IMG/VR virus record: IMGVR_UViG_3300027771_001286
Span: 1-21,480 of that record
Strand: one strand, 5' to 3'
Origin: a virus
DNA: 21,480 bases
The stretch's first letter is position 1, and the number at the start of each line of letters is the position of its first letter. Made by a program: the position numbers and the translations under genes. The notes below the pieces were generated by a model that did not search any database, was not told where the DNA came from, and saw nothing but the letters and a program-made list of their open reading frames with translations. Shown one piece after another: positions 5,824-13,368 of this stretch.

Positions 5824-6376
5824 TAAACTTTTCACAAAATTCACGTTTAACTGCTTGCATAGCGATAATAGATCTCATTGCAGGACATCGTCTTTGTGGT
5901 CCTTTGCCAATGTGTTCTATACTACTGTCAAACATAACAAGTTTTCGAGGTTCATATTCCGAACTGTATAATCCATCTTCTCCAACAAATGTAGTATCTC
6001 CGCCCCAGTTGCGTTCCCAGGTCTTATCTGTATAAAGAACACCAGTAACACTCTTGTTAGGACTAGGCCAGTCTGTATGGAAATCGCCATCTAACCCAAA
6101 GGTGTTAGCACATGCCATACTACGAATTAGTACATAATCTTCTGGACATTGTGCTACAAACCTAAGTGATATTGTTTTAATTATGTCTGGAGTGTCTTGT
6201 GTAAACTGTTGATCCTTAACTTCAAAAAACCCTTGAGTCCACATAGGAAAGTTTAAATCGTATCTGCCATCGTCACTGGTCTGACCAAAACTCCATTTGT
6301 CAGCAAGAACCACTGACTTAATTATGTCAGTGTGTTCCTGTTCAGTTATCCAGTCGTTGTGTTGTTTATAAAACAC
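5813..6376 (-). CDS. 2-oxoglutarate/Fe(II) dioxygenase, prolyl-hydroxylase type
   Basis: This 187-residue protein has the double-stranded beta-helix signatures of 2OG-Fe(II) oxygenases: iron ligands H100 and D102 (DFHTDWPSP), distal H155 (FDSSIEHIGKGP) and the 2OG-anchoring R168 with S170 (MRSIIAMQA). GVLYTDKTWERNWGGDTTF (112-130) and the RKLVMFDSS segment are typical of the phage P4H-like group. These enzymes hydroxylate proteins, nucleic-acid bases or small molecules; the target here is unknown. The start is GTG, four bases after the upstream stop, with a weak RBS. In T4-like marine phages such genes are common. A role in base hypermodification is possible but not shown. Confidence 0.85.
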   Translation of the reverse strand: MFYKQHNDWITEQEHTDIIKSVVLADKWSFGQTSDDGRYDLNFPMWTQGFFEVKDQQFTQDTPDIIKTISLRFVAQCPEDYVLIRSMACANTFGLDGDFHTDWPSPNKSVTGVLYTDKTWERNWGGDTTFVGEDGLYSSEYEPRKLVMFDSSIEHIGKGPQRRCPAMRSIIAMQAVKREFCEKFIAK

Positions 6377-6379
6377 AGT

Positions 6380-6838
6380 TTACCACCACTCTTCCCAGGG
6401 GAAAACAATCCAACTAGGATCTTCTGATTTGTCAATCTCTGTGCCAATGTAACTCATGCTTACATTGCACTCACTGGCTAAGTTATCCATTAGTACTGCA
6501 AATCTAACGTTTGTTGCATTGTTAACATCCCAGTCGTCCATGATCCAGTTAAATGTAGCACCAGTGTCGTTAATGTCGTCTAATACAAGAATGTTTTTTC
6601 CTGCTTGGGCATCATCTGCCATCCATAGATTCGATTCTTTTTCATCACCGTCGCGAAGTCTAACATCCAGTGTGTGCATCTTAATGCCAGTGAATTGGCT
6701 TAACATTACTGATGGAGTAAGTCCGCCTCGTGTGATGCCTACAATGTAATCAGGCCGCCAGTTGTCTTTGTATAGTTGTGATACGATAGTAGAAACATAT
6801 TTTTGTATATCAGTATTAGTTAAGTAAATCTTATTCAT
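6380..6838 (-). CDS. Phosphoribosyltransferase (purine salvage type)
   Basis: This 152-residue type I phosphoribosyltransferase has the hood strand DYIVGITRGGLTPSVMLS (30-47) and the PRPP-binding loop ILVLDDINDTGAT (83-95). It ends in WIVFPWEEWW, a tail typical of xanthine/hypoxanthine-type enzymes. It would transfer ribose-5-phosphate from PRPP to a purine base. In a phage that modifies guanine, salvage of guanine or xanthine is a sensible job, but activity on a deazapurine is only a guess. No clear Shine-Dalgarno sequence is seen before the ATG. It is followed after three bases by the GTG-started oxygenase gene. Confidence 0.85.
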   Translation of the reverse strand: MNKIYLTNTDIQKYVSTIVSQLYKDNWRPDYIVGITRGGLTPSVMLSQFTGIKMHTLDVRLRDGDEKESNLWMADDAQAGKNILVLDDINDTGATFNWIMDDWDVNNATNVRFAVLMDNLASECNVSMSYIGTEIDKSEDPSWIVFPWEEWW

Positions 6839-6854
6839 TTTATATAGTCCGTTG

Positions 6855-7313
6855 TTAGTAAGTTGGGTATTCGTAATTATCAGTTTCTGTGTTTAGTTGG
6901 AGAACAAAAGCGCCATTATTTAAATGGAATCTTTTAGCCATTGCTGTTTTTGGACTTAGAGTTACCAGTCGGTGTACGGTATCATCTTTTTTTATTATTT
7001 CCATTAGATCCGTTATTATTTTTCTACCTGCACGTGGTTTCTTACTCCAAACTGTATAAGCAACTGCAATACTACTGTGTGTGCCATTATTTGTGGCTTG
7101 ACTTAATTTGTCTAGTTCTTTAACAGTAGTCGGAACATCATTACAGTATGCTATACAGATCGCCGCTTTATATTCACCGTCCTCTGTTAGAGCGTATACT
7201 GAACGTCCATTTCTTAATCTAAATTCTAAATCAAGCTCTGGACGAACAGGGTCATCACTTACTTTAAAGTTAAGTTTCTTATTATTGTCGTAAGTGATAA
7301 CCGTTAGTTCCAT
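6855..7313 (-). CDS. GNAT-like acetyltransferase family protein
   Basis: This 152-residue protein has a beta-rich N-terminal half (LEFRLRNGRSVYALTEDGEYKAAICIAY is the central sheet region) and a C-terminal half with AVAYTVWSKKPRAGRKIITDLMEIIK, where R-A-G-R-K sits at the acetyl-CoA loop before helix alpha3. VTLSPKTAMAKRFHLNNGAFVLQ, at the end, fits the GNAT motif in which a residue moves up in rank from a neighbouring helix. The family is diverged, so the acetyl donor and acceptor are unknown. An AAGGAAC RBS precedes the ATG and overlaps the end of the autotransporter gene. I am fairly confident of the fold but not of the activity. Confidence 0.65.
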   Translation of the reverse strand: MELTVITYDNNKKLNFKVSDDPVRPELDLEFRLRNGRSVYALTEDGEYKAAICIAYCNDVPTTVKELDKLSQATNNGTHSSIAVAYTVWSKKPRAGRKIITDLMEIIKKDDTVHRLVTLSPKTAMAKRFHLNNGAFVLQLNTETDNYEYPTY

Positions 7314-7322
7314 TGTAGTTCC

Positions 7323-10300
7323 TTAGTAAGTCCAGTTAAGTTTAACACCAGCTGACCGCTGATTGTTTCCGTCTGTGCCGGCAACGTTTACACGCATTTC
7401 ACCAAACGCTGCCATCGAAAACCTTTGATCCACTTTGTAGTTTAAGAACAAACCAAAGTCATGTTCTAGAACCTGTGTGCTTGCGTCTGCACTCCCGGAA
7501 TCAAACTGCACTGCTCCGTCTACCGAACGTCCAGTAGGCACTTTGTAGTTCATACTACCACTCATTACGTGTAGTGGCTGACTATAAGTACCGCCCACTG
7601 TCCATCCTGCCGCTGGCTTAAAACCTAAGCCAGTGTTAAAGCTCTGACTAATTAAGCTACTGAATCCAGTAACTAGACTAAAGTCTTTGCTTGTTTCCAC
7701 ATCAGTAGTACCAATCTGGTAGTTACCAAATCCAAACACTTGGTCACTAAATTTATGACTAATGTTTAAACTTGCATACTGAGTTGTGTGATTTTCGCCA
7801 ACACCCATAAATCCTTCTTGGACGTTATTAAGAAACTTACCTGTTTCTTTAAGAAATCCTAATCCAAGATTAAGACTAGTTTCTTCATCTTCAAAGGCCT
7901 TATAGTTAGCGTTCAATGTATAGTCGCCTCCTGCGTTACTATTCATTTTCATGCTTGTGGAGAAACCCATGTATTCAGGAGTAGCGATGTTTTGGTTAGT
8001 ACCAGCAAGATTGCTATACGCATCGTATTTACCGCCACCAAATGCCAGTCCTTCAACATAACTTCCTGGACGGGTATCTACTGCCTGTGTCTGACTAAGA
8101 TCAACTGTAAAGTCTCTCTCAAACTCATCAAGCACTATAGCATTACTTAGTGCGGCAAATGCCCCTGGGTTAATATTACCAATTGCAGCACCGCCACTTA
8201 GGCTAGAGATACTACCGTCAGTACGCCCGCTTGTTGGGATACCAGTTGCGCCTACAGGCTGTGTTGCTTTATCTAGATCCAACAATCCTGAACCGTGTGT
8301 GTTAACATGATAACCAGCAATCGTCTTATCAGCAGTCTTAGTAACCAACTGAACAAGATTTTCGCCCTTCATGTGAGGCCACATTTGGTTTAGGATAGCA
8401 AGTGATCCAGCAACTACTGGAGTAGACATACTAGTACCAGTCATTATCTCGTTACCGCCACTTTTACTAGCACTTTCCAAAGCACTTCCTGGAGCAAGAA
8501 TGTAGAAGTCTGAAGTACTTTTTGCATCAGTACAAGAACCACTAACATAACTAGCACACATATGTCCTGCTTTGTTGCCAAGAATCTGTTTACTATCAAG
8601 ATTCCAGTTACCAACGATTAACATACGGCCGCCTAAAATAAGATTGCCGTCTGTGTCAGTAGCAGTAGCCATCTGTCCAGTGCCAGGAACATAATCGTAA
8701 CCATGATTACCTGCGCTGTTAACAAACACTTGCTCTGTACCCAGTGCCGTTGCGTATGAAGGAGCTTCGTCTGTTACTCCATTGTAACCATGCTTACTAT
8801 AAAAGTGATGACTACTATGGTACTTACCATCGCCATCATCTACAATACTAGATCTAAATGCACTATCAGTATTGTAGTTTGCACTAACACTAATTGCAAC
8901 TGCACCTAAGTCACGAGACCATGCCATGGCTTTTTTTGCACGACCAAAACTAAATGCAACCCCTTCAGAAATCTTAGCAACCGCAACATCAGCATCAAAC
9001 GCAACACCGTGTGTTCCAGTACCATTCTTACGACCAGCTGCAAGTCCAAGAACATGACTACCATGTCCATTACTATCGTTCATACTAGCATCTCCGTTGC
9101 CAGTAGTCTTAACATCAGTTAGTGTATTGTAGGTATACTTAACTGCACTGGATAAGTCATTATGATCTACATCATATCCAGTATCAGCAATAGTAATTAA
9201 ACTACCCTTGCCAGTCCAACCGCGACTGTAAGCATACTCTGCTTTAATGGCTGACTTATAGTTTTGACCATTATTTGAGCCATTAAACTCTGATGTGCGG
9301 TAGCTAGCTGGATCCGAATTAAAACCTGCTGTACGTGTACCTAGGTCAGCATGATCATTACCAACTGGAGTTACTGGTGCGGCTTCTTCAACAGCTTCTA
9401 CTGTTACTGAATTCTCACTCATAACCTTGGACCACATATCATTTACTACAGTATTTTCAGTAGCAACAGTTGTTACAGTATCACCACGAATCAACTCTAC
9501 ACGGTCATCTGTCCATGTCTGCTTAGTAACCGGAGTAGTCTTAGTAGTTGTAGTGGTTACAATAGTTGCTGTTGTAGTGTAATTACGTGTTATTGTCGTA
9601 GTCTTAACTGTGCCAACAGTATTGTCAGACGTAACATCATCATGCTCAGTAACAAACACTGGGTCTGCTTCTGTAACTGTAGTAATTACTTCGTTAGTAA
9701 TAACTTCATTAGCAACAATGTGCTCAGTAGACGAAGTATGTAATACTTCATTATCTGTAACTACTACATCATCCACAACTACTACATCCACTTGATCAGT
9801 AGCATCATCTGTAAACGTATGACCATCTGAATAAGTGTAAACAGTAACCTTAGGATAGGTAGTTGTAGTAGTAACAGGAGTAGTTGTTGTTGTGTTAGTG
9901 TTACGGAACGTCTTGTGCAAAATACTTGTATCGCTTTGCACTTCTTCTATTAAGCGATCAGTATATACATTCTCTACCGTGTCTGCTCCGCGAGTAACTA
10001 CTATCGTAGGTGTATTCTGAACATCAGTAGTAAACGTAATATTTTTACTCATCTCTTCAGAGGACACTTGTGCCTTAGCATCAAACGTTTGCTTGTTTTC
10101 AACACTACGTATAGCACCTTTATCTGTTTTCATAGTGCCATCACTAAAGACAGTAGTAGTAACGTTCTGTACCTTAAGGGTAAATGTACGATCATACTCC
10201 ATGTTCTTTGTAGTAGTTTTCGTCCATGTTGCAGTACGTGTTGTGTTACCAACACTATCACCACCAGTAAGAGTTTGCTCACCATTTGCAATGTCAGTTG

Positions 10301-10889
10301 TCTTGACACGCTCTGCTGAGTTAGTCGTTGCTGATGTTTCTACAGTTACAGAGCTAGTAGATGCACTGATAACAGTTGGAGTAGCGCCGTCAAAAATAGC
10401 TGCCTTCTTCTCCGTAATTTTACGGTCCAACGTTTCCTTCTTTGCGAGGAATTCAAAATCTTTTGTATCATAGCTGCCACCGTTGACAACTTTAGTAACT
10501 ACGGGCCGTAGATCTTCTTTGAGAATCTTAACAACAGCCTCAGCTTCTCTCCACTCTGCGGTGGATAATTTAACTGCAAGTAGTGTTGGGTTCATGCTGG
10601 ATTTATAATCGTCCCAGCTTTTAATAACGTTATCGATCTGAGAAACAACATTACCTGCCATTTTCACATCGTTTTCGTTAGGGTTAATTAGCGCACTGAT
10701 ACTAGCACTACTCTGTGCTACTGCAACCACTTTCTCCAATTCGGAGACTTGGCTACTGATAGCAGCAAAGGCACTATTCGTTGTCAATGCACTAGTAGCA
10801 CTTCTAACAGCATTTACACTATCGCCTGGATTACAAGCGGTAAGTGCAGTTGTTGCCATTAGAAGTCCAAGAGTGCTTCTAAGTTTCAT
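7323..10889 (-). CDS. Lipoprotein subtilisin (S8) with autotransporter barrel
   Basis: This 1188-residue protein has a lipoprotein signal peptide (LTAC, lipidated C19), then a helical segment (about 40-165) and a very Thr/Val-rich stretch (about 175-500). The subtilisin domain follows (about 555-875) with D569 (ITIADTGYD), H609 (NGHGSHV), oxyanion N728 (NSAGNHG) and S820 (TGTSMSTP). The C-terminal 220-260 residues are alternating amphipathic strands ending in LNWTY, with a terminal aromatic residue as in outer-membrane barrels. It should be secreted to the cell surface and act as a protease there or release itself. NalP and SphB1 are known lipidated subtilisin autotransporters. It has its own strong promoter and is uncommon phage cargo. 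Confidence 0.9.
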   Translation of the reverse strand: MKLRSTLGLLMATTALTACNPGDSVNAVRSATSALTTNSAFAAISSQVSELEKVVAVAQSSASISALINPNENDVKMAGNVVSQIDNVIKSWDDYKSSMNPTLLAVKLSTAEWREAEAVVKILKEDLRPVVTKVVNGGSYDTKDFEFLAKKETLDRKITEKKAAIFDGATPTVISASTSSVTVETSATTNSAERVKTTDIANGEQTLTGGDSVGNTTRTATWTKTTTKNMEYDRTFTLKVQNVTTTVFSDGTMKTDKGAIRSVENKQTFDAKAQVSSEEMSKNITFTTDVQNTPTIVVTRGADTVENVYTDRLIEEVQSDTSILHKTFRNTNTTTTTPVTTTTTYPKVTVYTYSDGHTFTDDATDQVDVVVVDDVVVTDNEVLHTSSTEHIVANEVITNEVITTVTEADPVFVTEHDDVTSDNTVGTVKTTTITRNYTTTATIVTTTTTKTTPVTKQTWTDDRVELIRGDTVTTVATENTVVNDMWSKVMSENSVTVEAVEEAAPVTPVGNDHADLGTRTAGFNSDPASYRTSEFNGSNNGQNYKSAIKAEYAYSRGWTGKGSLITIADTGYDVDHNDLSSAVKYTYNTLTDVKTTGNGDASMNDSNGHGSHVLGLAAGRKNGTGTHGVAFDADVAVAKISEGVAFSFGRAKKAMAWSRDLGAVAISVSANYNTDSAFRSSIVDDGDGKYHSSHHFYSKHGYNGVTDEAPSYATALGTEQVFVNSAGNHGYDYVPGTGQMATATDTDGNLILGGRMLIVGNWNLDSKQILGNKAGHMCASYVSGSCTDAKSTSDFYILAPGSALESASKSGGNEIMTGTSMSTPVVAGSLAILNQMWPHMKGENLVQLVTKTADKTIAGYHVNTHGSGLLDLDKATQPVGATGIPTSGRTDGSISSLSGGAAIGNINPGAFAALSNAIVLDEFERDFTVDLSQTQAVDTRPGSYVEGLAFGGGKYDAYSNLAGTNQNIATPEYMGFSTSMKMNSNAGGDYTLNANYKAFEDEETSLNLGLGFLKETGKFLNNVQEGFMGVGENHTTQYASLNISHKFSDQVFGFGNYQIGTTDVETSKDFSLVTGFSSLISQSFNTGLGFKPAAGWTVGGTYSQPLHVMSGSMNYKVPTGRSVDGAVQFDSGSADASTQVLEHDFGLFLNYKVDQRFSMAAFGEMRVNVAGTDGNNQRSAGVKLNWTY

Positions 10890-10919
10890 ATTAAAACCTC
10901 TATGTCTAAGTTGTATGTG

Positions 10920-10938
10920 TACACAGCCTATCTGTGTA
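10920..10938. promoter_or_regulatory. Seven-base palindrome near the transcription start
   Basis: TACACAG and CTGTGTA form a perfect 7-base inverted repeat around a CCTAT spacer (10920-10926 with 10932-10938). It lies 12-30 bases past the -10 on the minus strand, just after the expected start site. It could be an operator for a dimeric repressor or a hairpin at the 5' end of the autotransporter mRNA. It is not followed by a T-run, so it is not a terminator. Confidence 0.5.
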
Positions 10939-10949
10939 AACTATAACTT

Positions 10950-10977
10950 ATAATAGCATAGGTTAGTAGAACGTCAA
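10950..10977 (-). promoter_or_regulatory. Sigma70-type promoter for the autotransporter gene
   Basis: On the minus strand TTGACG (10972-10977), a 16-base spacer and TATTAT (10950-10955) give five of six consensus bases at each element. It lies in the 109-base gap upstream of the subtilisin gene and would give a leader of about 55 bases. The -35 sits inside a second 6-base palindrome (AGAACG, 5-base loop, CGTTCT; 10968-10984) that could be a repressor site. Confidence 0.65.
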
Positions 10978-10998
10978 CCGTTCTTGAAACTTATTTAA

Positions 10999-11286
10999 TT
11001 ATTTTTTGTTAAGTAGATCCCATGCTACATAATGTTTCTGGAGATCTTTAAATTCTTCCCATTTAGCCTGTAACTCAGGGTGTTCCCCACATAATTCAAT
11101 GTCTATATAGTAACTATTTTCCCTAACAGCCTTCATGATTGGGTCTGACTTGTCAAATCTAGATGGGGTTGGCTTAATCTGCACCCTATTTTCATGTGAG
11201 TCACCAAAATCTTTTGCGAACACTGTTAGGCCACCATCCGGAGATTCGTAAATTTTTGGGTTTACTTTTGCTGTAAAATTTGCCAT
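10999..11286 (-). CDS. Small hypothetical protein
   Basis: This 95-residue protein begins MANFTAKVNPKIYES. This start, four codons inside the longest reading, has GGAAAG six bases upstream. The first half is beta-like (GGLTVFAKDFGDSHENRVQI), the second half helical and charged with several aromatics (WEEFKDLQKHYVAWDLL). It has a single cysteine and no signal peptide. It overlaps the upstream HAD gene by 25 bases and ends just before the 109-base promoter region, so it closes the folE-cytochrome-phosphomannomutase operon. I do not recognise it. Confidence 0.65.
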   Translation of the reverse strand: MANFTAKVNPKIYESPDGGLTVFAKDFGDSHENRVQIKPTPSRFDKSDPIMKAVRENSYYIDIELCGEHPELQAKWEEFKDLQKHYVAWDLLNKK

Positions 11287-11948
11287 GTTTCTTTCCAATC
11301 TTTAACGTGTGATACTTTACAGTTGCGTCTATTTTTAAGTCTGCTTGCAATGCTGTGGTCATTGCCTCCTGGCTCGCAACGGTCACCAAAAAAGTGTATG
11401 TCTTGTCCACGGAAGTATTTTAATGATTGTGATTTGTCATAGCCTTTAGGGTAGACATCAATTCCTGTTTCTCCCCCAACACCAGCAGTTAACTCAGGGA
11501 ACAAAGTCCTAATCGTAACACAAAGTCTGTGTCGTTCGCCAGAAATATTATCCCAGTTAAAGTAATCTGTTCTTTGATTGCCAACTGCATTCCTGCCCAC
11601 TATGCTAAAATTAAGTGACCCTGGCCTTACTTCTATATGATTCCCATACGCATGTTTGTATTCACTGTCTGCTAAACATTTGTTAAGTACATCTACCAAT
11701 TTATCGCTGGGTGTCCAGTTGTTTCTTGTTAAACTTACTCCGTTACGGTAAACATCACTACCACTACAATTAAAACAGTAACGTGCTTGATCAAATACAT
11801 CCTGCCCTAATTGTTCAACAGTTTTATCCACATCACTTCCAGTAATTAAACTAAAGTCAGGAAGTGTCTTAAAGAATTTTTTAAAGTCTGGGTCCATTAA
11901 TCCCCTGCTGGGGGTTAGTGTACCATCCACATCGAATAACAGTATCAA
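11262..11948 (-). CDS. Phosphomannomutase-like HAD protein (eukaryotic PMM type)
   Basis: This 228-residue protein carries the eukaryotic-type phosphomannomutase pattern of HAD IIB enzymes: catalytic D6 and D8 in FDVDGTLTPSR, the cap substrate site VRPGSLNFSIVGR (R108, N113, R119), GGETGIDVYPKGYDK (158-172) and the metal site HFFGDRCEPGGND (185-197). PMM converts mannose-6-phosphate to mannose-1-phosphate on the way to GDP-mannose; some relatives are sugar phosphatases. The length is near that of PMM (about 245). The start is TTG, right after the cytochrome stop, with GGAAAA upstream and DxDGT at the normal position. It fits the sugar genes at 16.5-19.1 kb and could feed the glycosyltransferase. 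Confidence 0.85.
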   Translation of the reverse strand: MILLFDVDGTLTPSRGLMDPDFKKFFKTLPDFSLITGSDVDKTVEQLGQDVFDQARYCFNCSGSDVYRNGVSLTRNNWTPSDKLVDVLNKCLADSEYKHAYGNHIEVRPGSLNFSIVGRNAVGNQRTDYFNWDNISGERHRLCVTIRTLFPELTAGVGGETGIDVYPKGYDKSQSLKYFRGQDIHFFGDRCEPGGNDHSIASRLKNRRNCKVSHVKDWKETWQILQQK

Positions 11949-12380
11949 TTACTTTTCCACTTCTGGTTGCATGGATTTTAGATATACAATGGTTGCGGCA
12001 CGTTTCTTTTCTTTTTTCTCACGGAACCCCATTTTCGTACCTTTAACTAATTTTTTACTCTTAGTAAGCCATTGGTCCATTAACTCAACAGTCCATACAG
12101 GATTCTCTTCTGCCCATGCTCTAAACTTCTTACTATACTTGTAGTCTTTATTTTGAGCAGTGCCGCGGTTAAAGACATCCCAGAGGTTTGGGCCCATCTT
12201 GTTTTTGCCATCTTCGTTAATGGTGTGGCAGGATACACACTTTTTAAATGATTTTTTATCTATTGGTATTAACCTAACCTCTGCCCACGATGGCGTAACT
12301 ATTAACGCTGTTATTACTAGTACCCATAGTATAACCTGTGTTGCTATTATTGCTGGTGTTGATAGTAAATTTTTTAACAT
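11949..12380 (-). CDS. Periplasmic c-type cytochrome (class I)
   Basis: This 143-residue protein has a long hydrophobic N-terminal signal or anchor (about 10-32, with SWA-E as a possible cleavage site). The haem-attachment CVSCH is at 48-52 (C48, C51, H52) and the axial methionine is M117 (VKGTKMGF). GPNLWDVFNRG, the YSKKF segment and the C-terminal AATIVYLKSM helix match mitochondrial c/c2-type cytochromes. It would carry electrons in the periplasm after haem attachment by the host maturation system. The ATG follows the preceding TAA directly. A full-length cytochrome c in a phage operon is unusual. It has all key residues, so it looks functional rather than decayed. Confidence 0.9.
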   Translation of the reverse strand: MLKNLLSTPAIIATQVILWVLVITALIVTPSWAEVRLIPIDKKSFKKCVSCHTINEDGKNKMGPNLWDVFNRGTAQNKDYKYSKKFRAWAEENPVWTVELMDQWLTKSKKLVKGTKMGFREKKEKKRAATIVYLKSMQPEVEK

Positions 12381-12665
12381 TTAATTAGAATGTCCTTTCT
12401 CAAAAGTAGGCATTCCGTATTTGCCATTATCTAATGTATCGTCTGTAGCAACATCGAACATGTACCCAAAGTTCTTTCGAAGACACTCAAGTTTATCCTC
12501 TGCTTGAGTTAGCTTAATGATTGCTCCGTCCAACTCTCTCAACTTATACGCTTCGCCTAGATTAACTGGCATATAGTTAGGCTTGTTATTCTTAATAAAT
12601 CCAGTTATGGCTTCTTTGCAAGATGCCACGTCTTCTTCATATTGTTTCTGTAATGCATTAATCAT
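12381..12665 (-). CDS. Small helical hypothetical protein
   Basis: This 94-residue protein begins MINALQKQYEEDVASC. The ATG has a GGAG site eight bases upstream, whereas a longer in-frame reading would run into folE. The first two-thirds are predicted helices rich in Glu, Lys and Leu (LRELDGAIIKLTQAEDKLECL), the rest a polar Gly-rich tail (MPTFEKGHSN). Two cysteines (16 and about 62) are too far apart to form a visible motif. It lies between folE and the cytochrome gene, with no gap to the latter. The function is unknown. Confidence 0.7.
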   Translation of the reverse strand: MINALQKQYEEDVASCKEAITGFIKNNKPNYMPVNLGEAYKLRELDGAIIKLTQAEDKLECLRKNFGYMFDVATDDTLDNGKYGMPTFEKGHSN

Positions 12666-12678
12666 TGTTTTTCTCCTT

Positions 12679-13365
12679 CTACTTACATACAAATCCTTGC
12701 TGAAGTTTAATGTTGTCCATAAACTCTTTCTTACAACCAGGATCGTTATGGAAACTACCACGCAAGATAGTTGTTTGTGTTAAACTGCTAGTGGCCATAA
12801 TGCCGCGGTTCTCACAACATCCATGAGTTGCGTGTATATAGACACCAACGTTATTACTGCCTGTAGCTTGTTGAATCTCATTGGCAATAACCATGTTAAG
12901 TTCTTCTTGCAACGTTCCACGTCTAGCACACCATTGTGCAATTCTTGTGTATTTACTTAGGCCAATAAGTGTATCAGCAGCAATAATGCCAATGTATGCA
13001 ACTCCACTTACAGGCTGATGGTGGTGTGAACAGATACTTTTTATCTCACTGCGAACTACTAACATGCCATCATAACTATCAGTAGTGTTAGGAAATGCAG
13101 TGGCCTTAGGACGTGGTGTATATCTACCACTCATAGTCTCATTAATATACATCTTGGCAAGACGTCTACCAGTGTCCATGCTGTTTGGATCATTCTCTTT
13201 ATCGATTACCAAACTGTCTAGTACTGCTTCAAACTTTGGAGTAAGCTCTTCAATAAGTAGATCTGTCTCACCATCAAGTATAAACTCGCTAATATTGTCA
13301 CCAGCCCAGTAACGAGCGCCGGACTTTTGTATTCGTTCTTTAATAACTTCGGAAGTCTTTGTCAT
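12679..13365 (-). CDS. folE: FolE, GTP cyclohydrolase I
   Basis: FolE converts GTP to 7,8-dihydroneopterin triphosphate, the first step shared by folate and 7-deazaguanine synthesis. The 228-residue protein has zinc ligands C112 and H115 (ICSHHHQPVSG) and C183 (THGCCENRG), plus the T-fold core GLSKYTRIAQWCARRGTLQEEL (135-156) and VGVYIHATHG. The length is normal (about 220). The N-terminal 50 residues are less conserved. RBS AGGAAC lies about nine bases before the ATG. With QueD, QueE and the DpdA homologue in the same window, a role in making a modified guanine for phage DNA is far more likely than folate supply. Confidence 0.93.
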   Translation of the reverse strand: MTKTSEVIKERIQKSGARYWAGDNISEFILDGETDLLIEELTPKFEAVLDSLVIDKENDPNSMDTGRRLAKMYINETMSGRYTPRPKATAFPNTTDSYDGMLVVRSEIKSICSHHHQPVSGVAYIGIIAADTLIGLSKYTRIAQWCARRGTLQEELNMVIANEIQQATGSNNVGVYIHATHGCCENRGIMATSSLTQTTILRGSFHNDPGCKKEFMDNIKLQQGFVCK

Positions 13366-13368
13366 ATA

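Noticed and set aside
10968-10984. Inverted repeat as a rho-independent terminator
   Set aside because: The six-base stem has no T-run after it on the minus strand, and it overlaps the -35 of a good promoter, so an operator is the better reading.
12381-12761. Longer version of the 94-residue gene with a start inside folE
   Set aside because: The extra 32 residues would overlap folE by 83 bases, while a GGAG site marks the later ATG.
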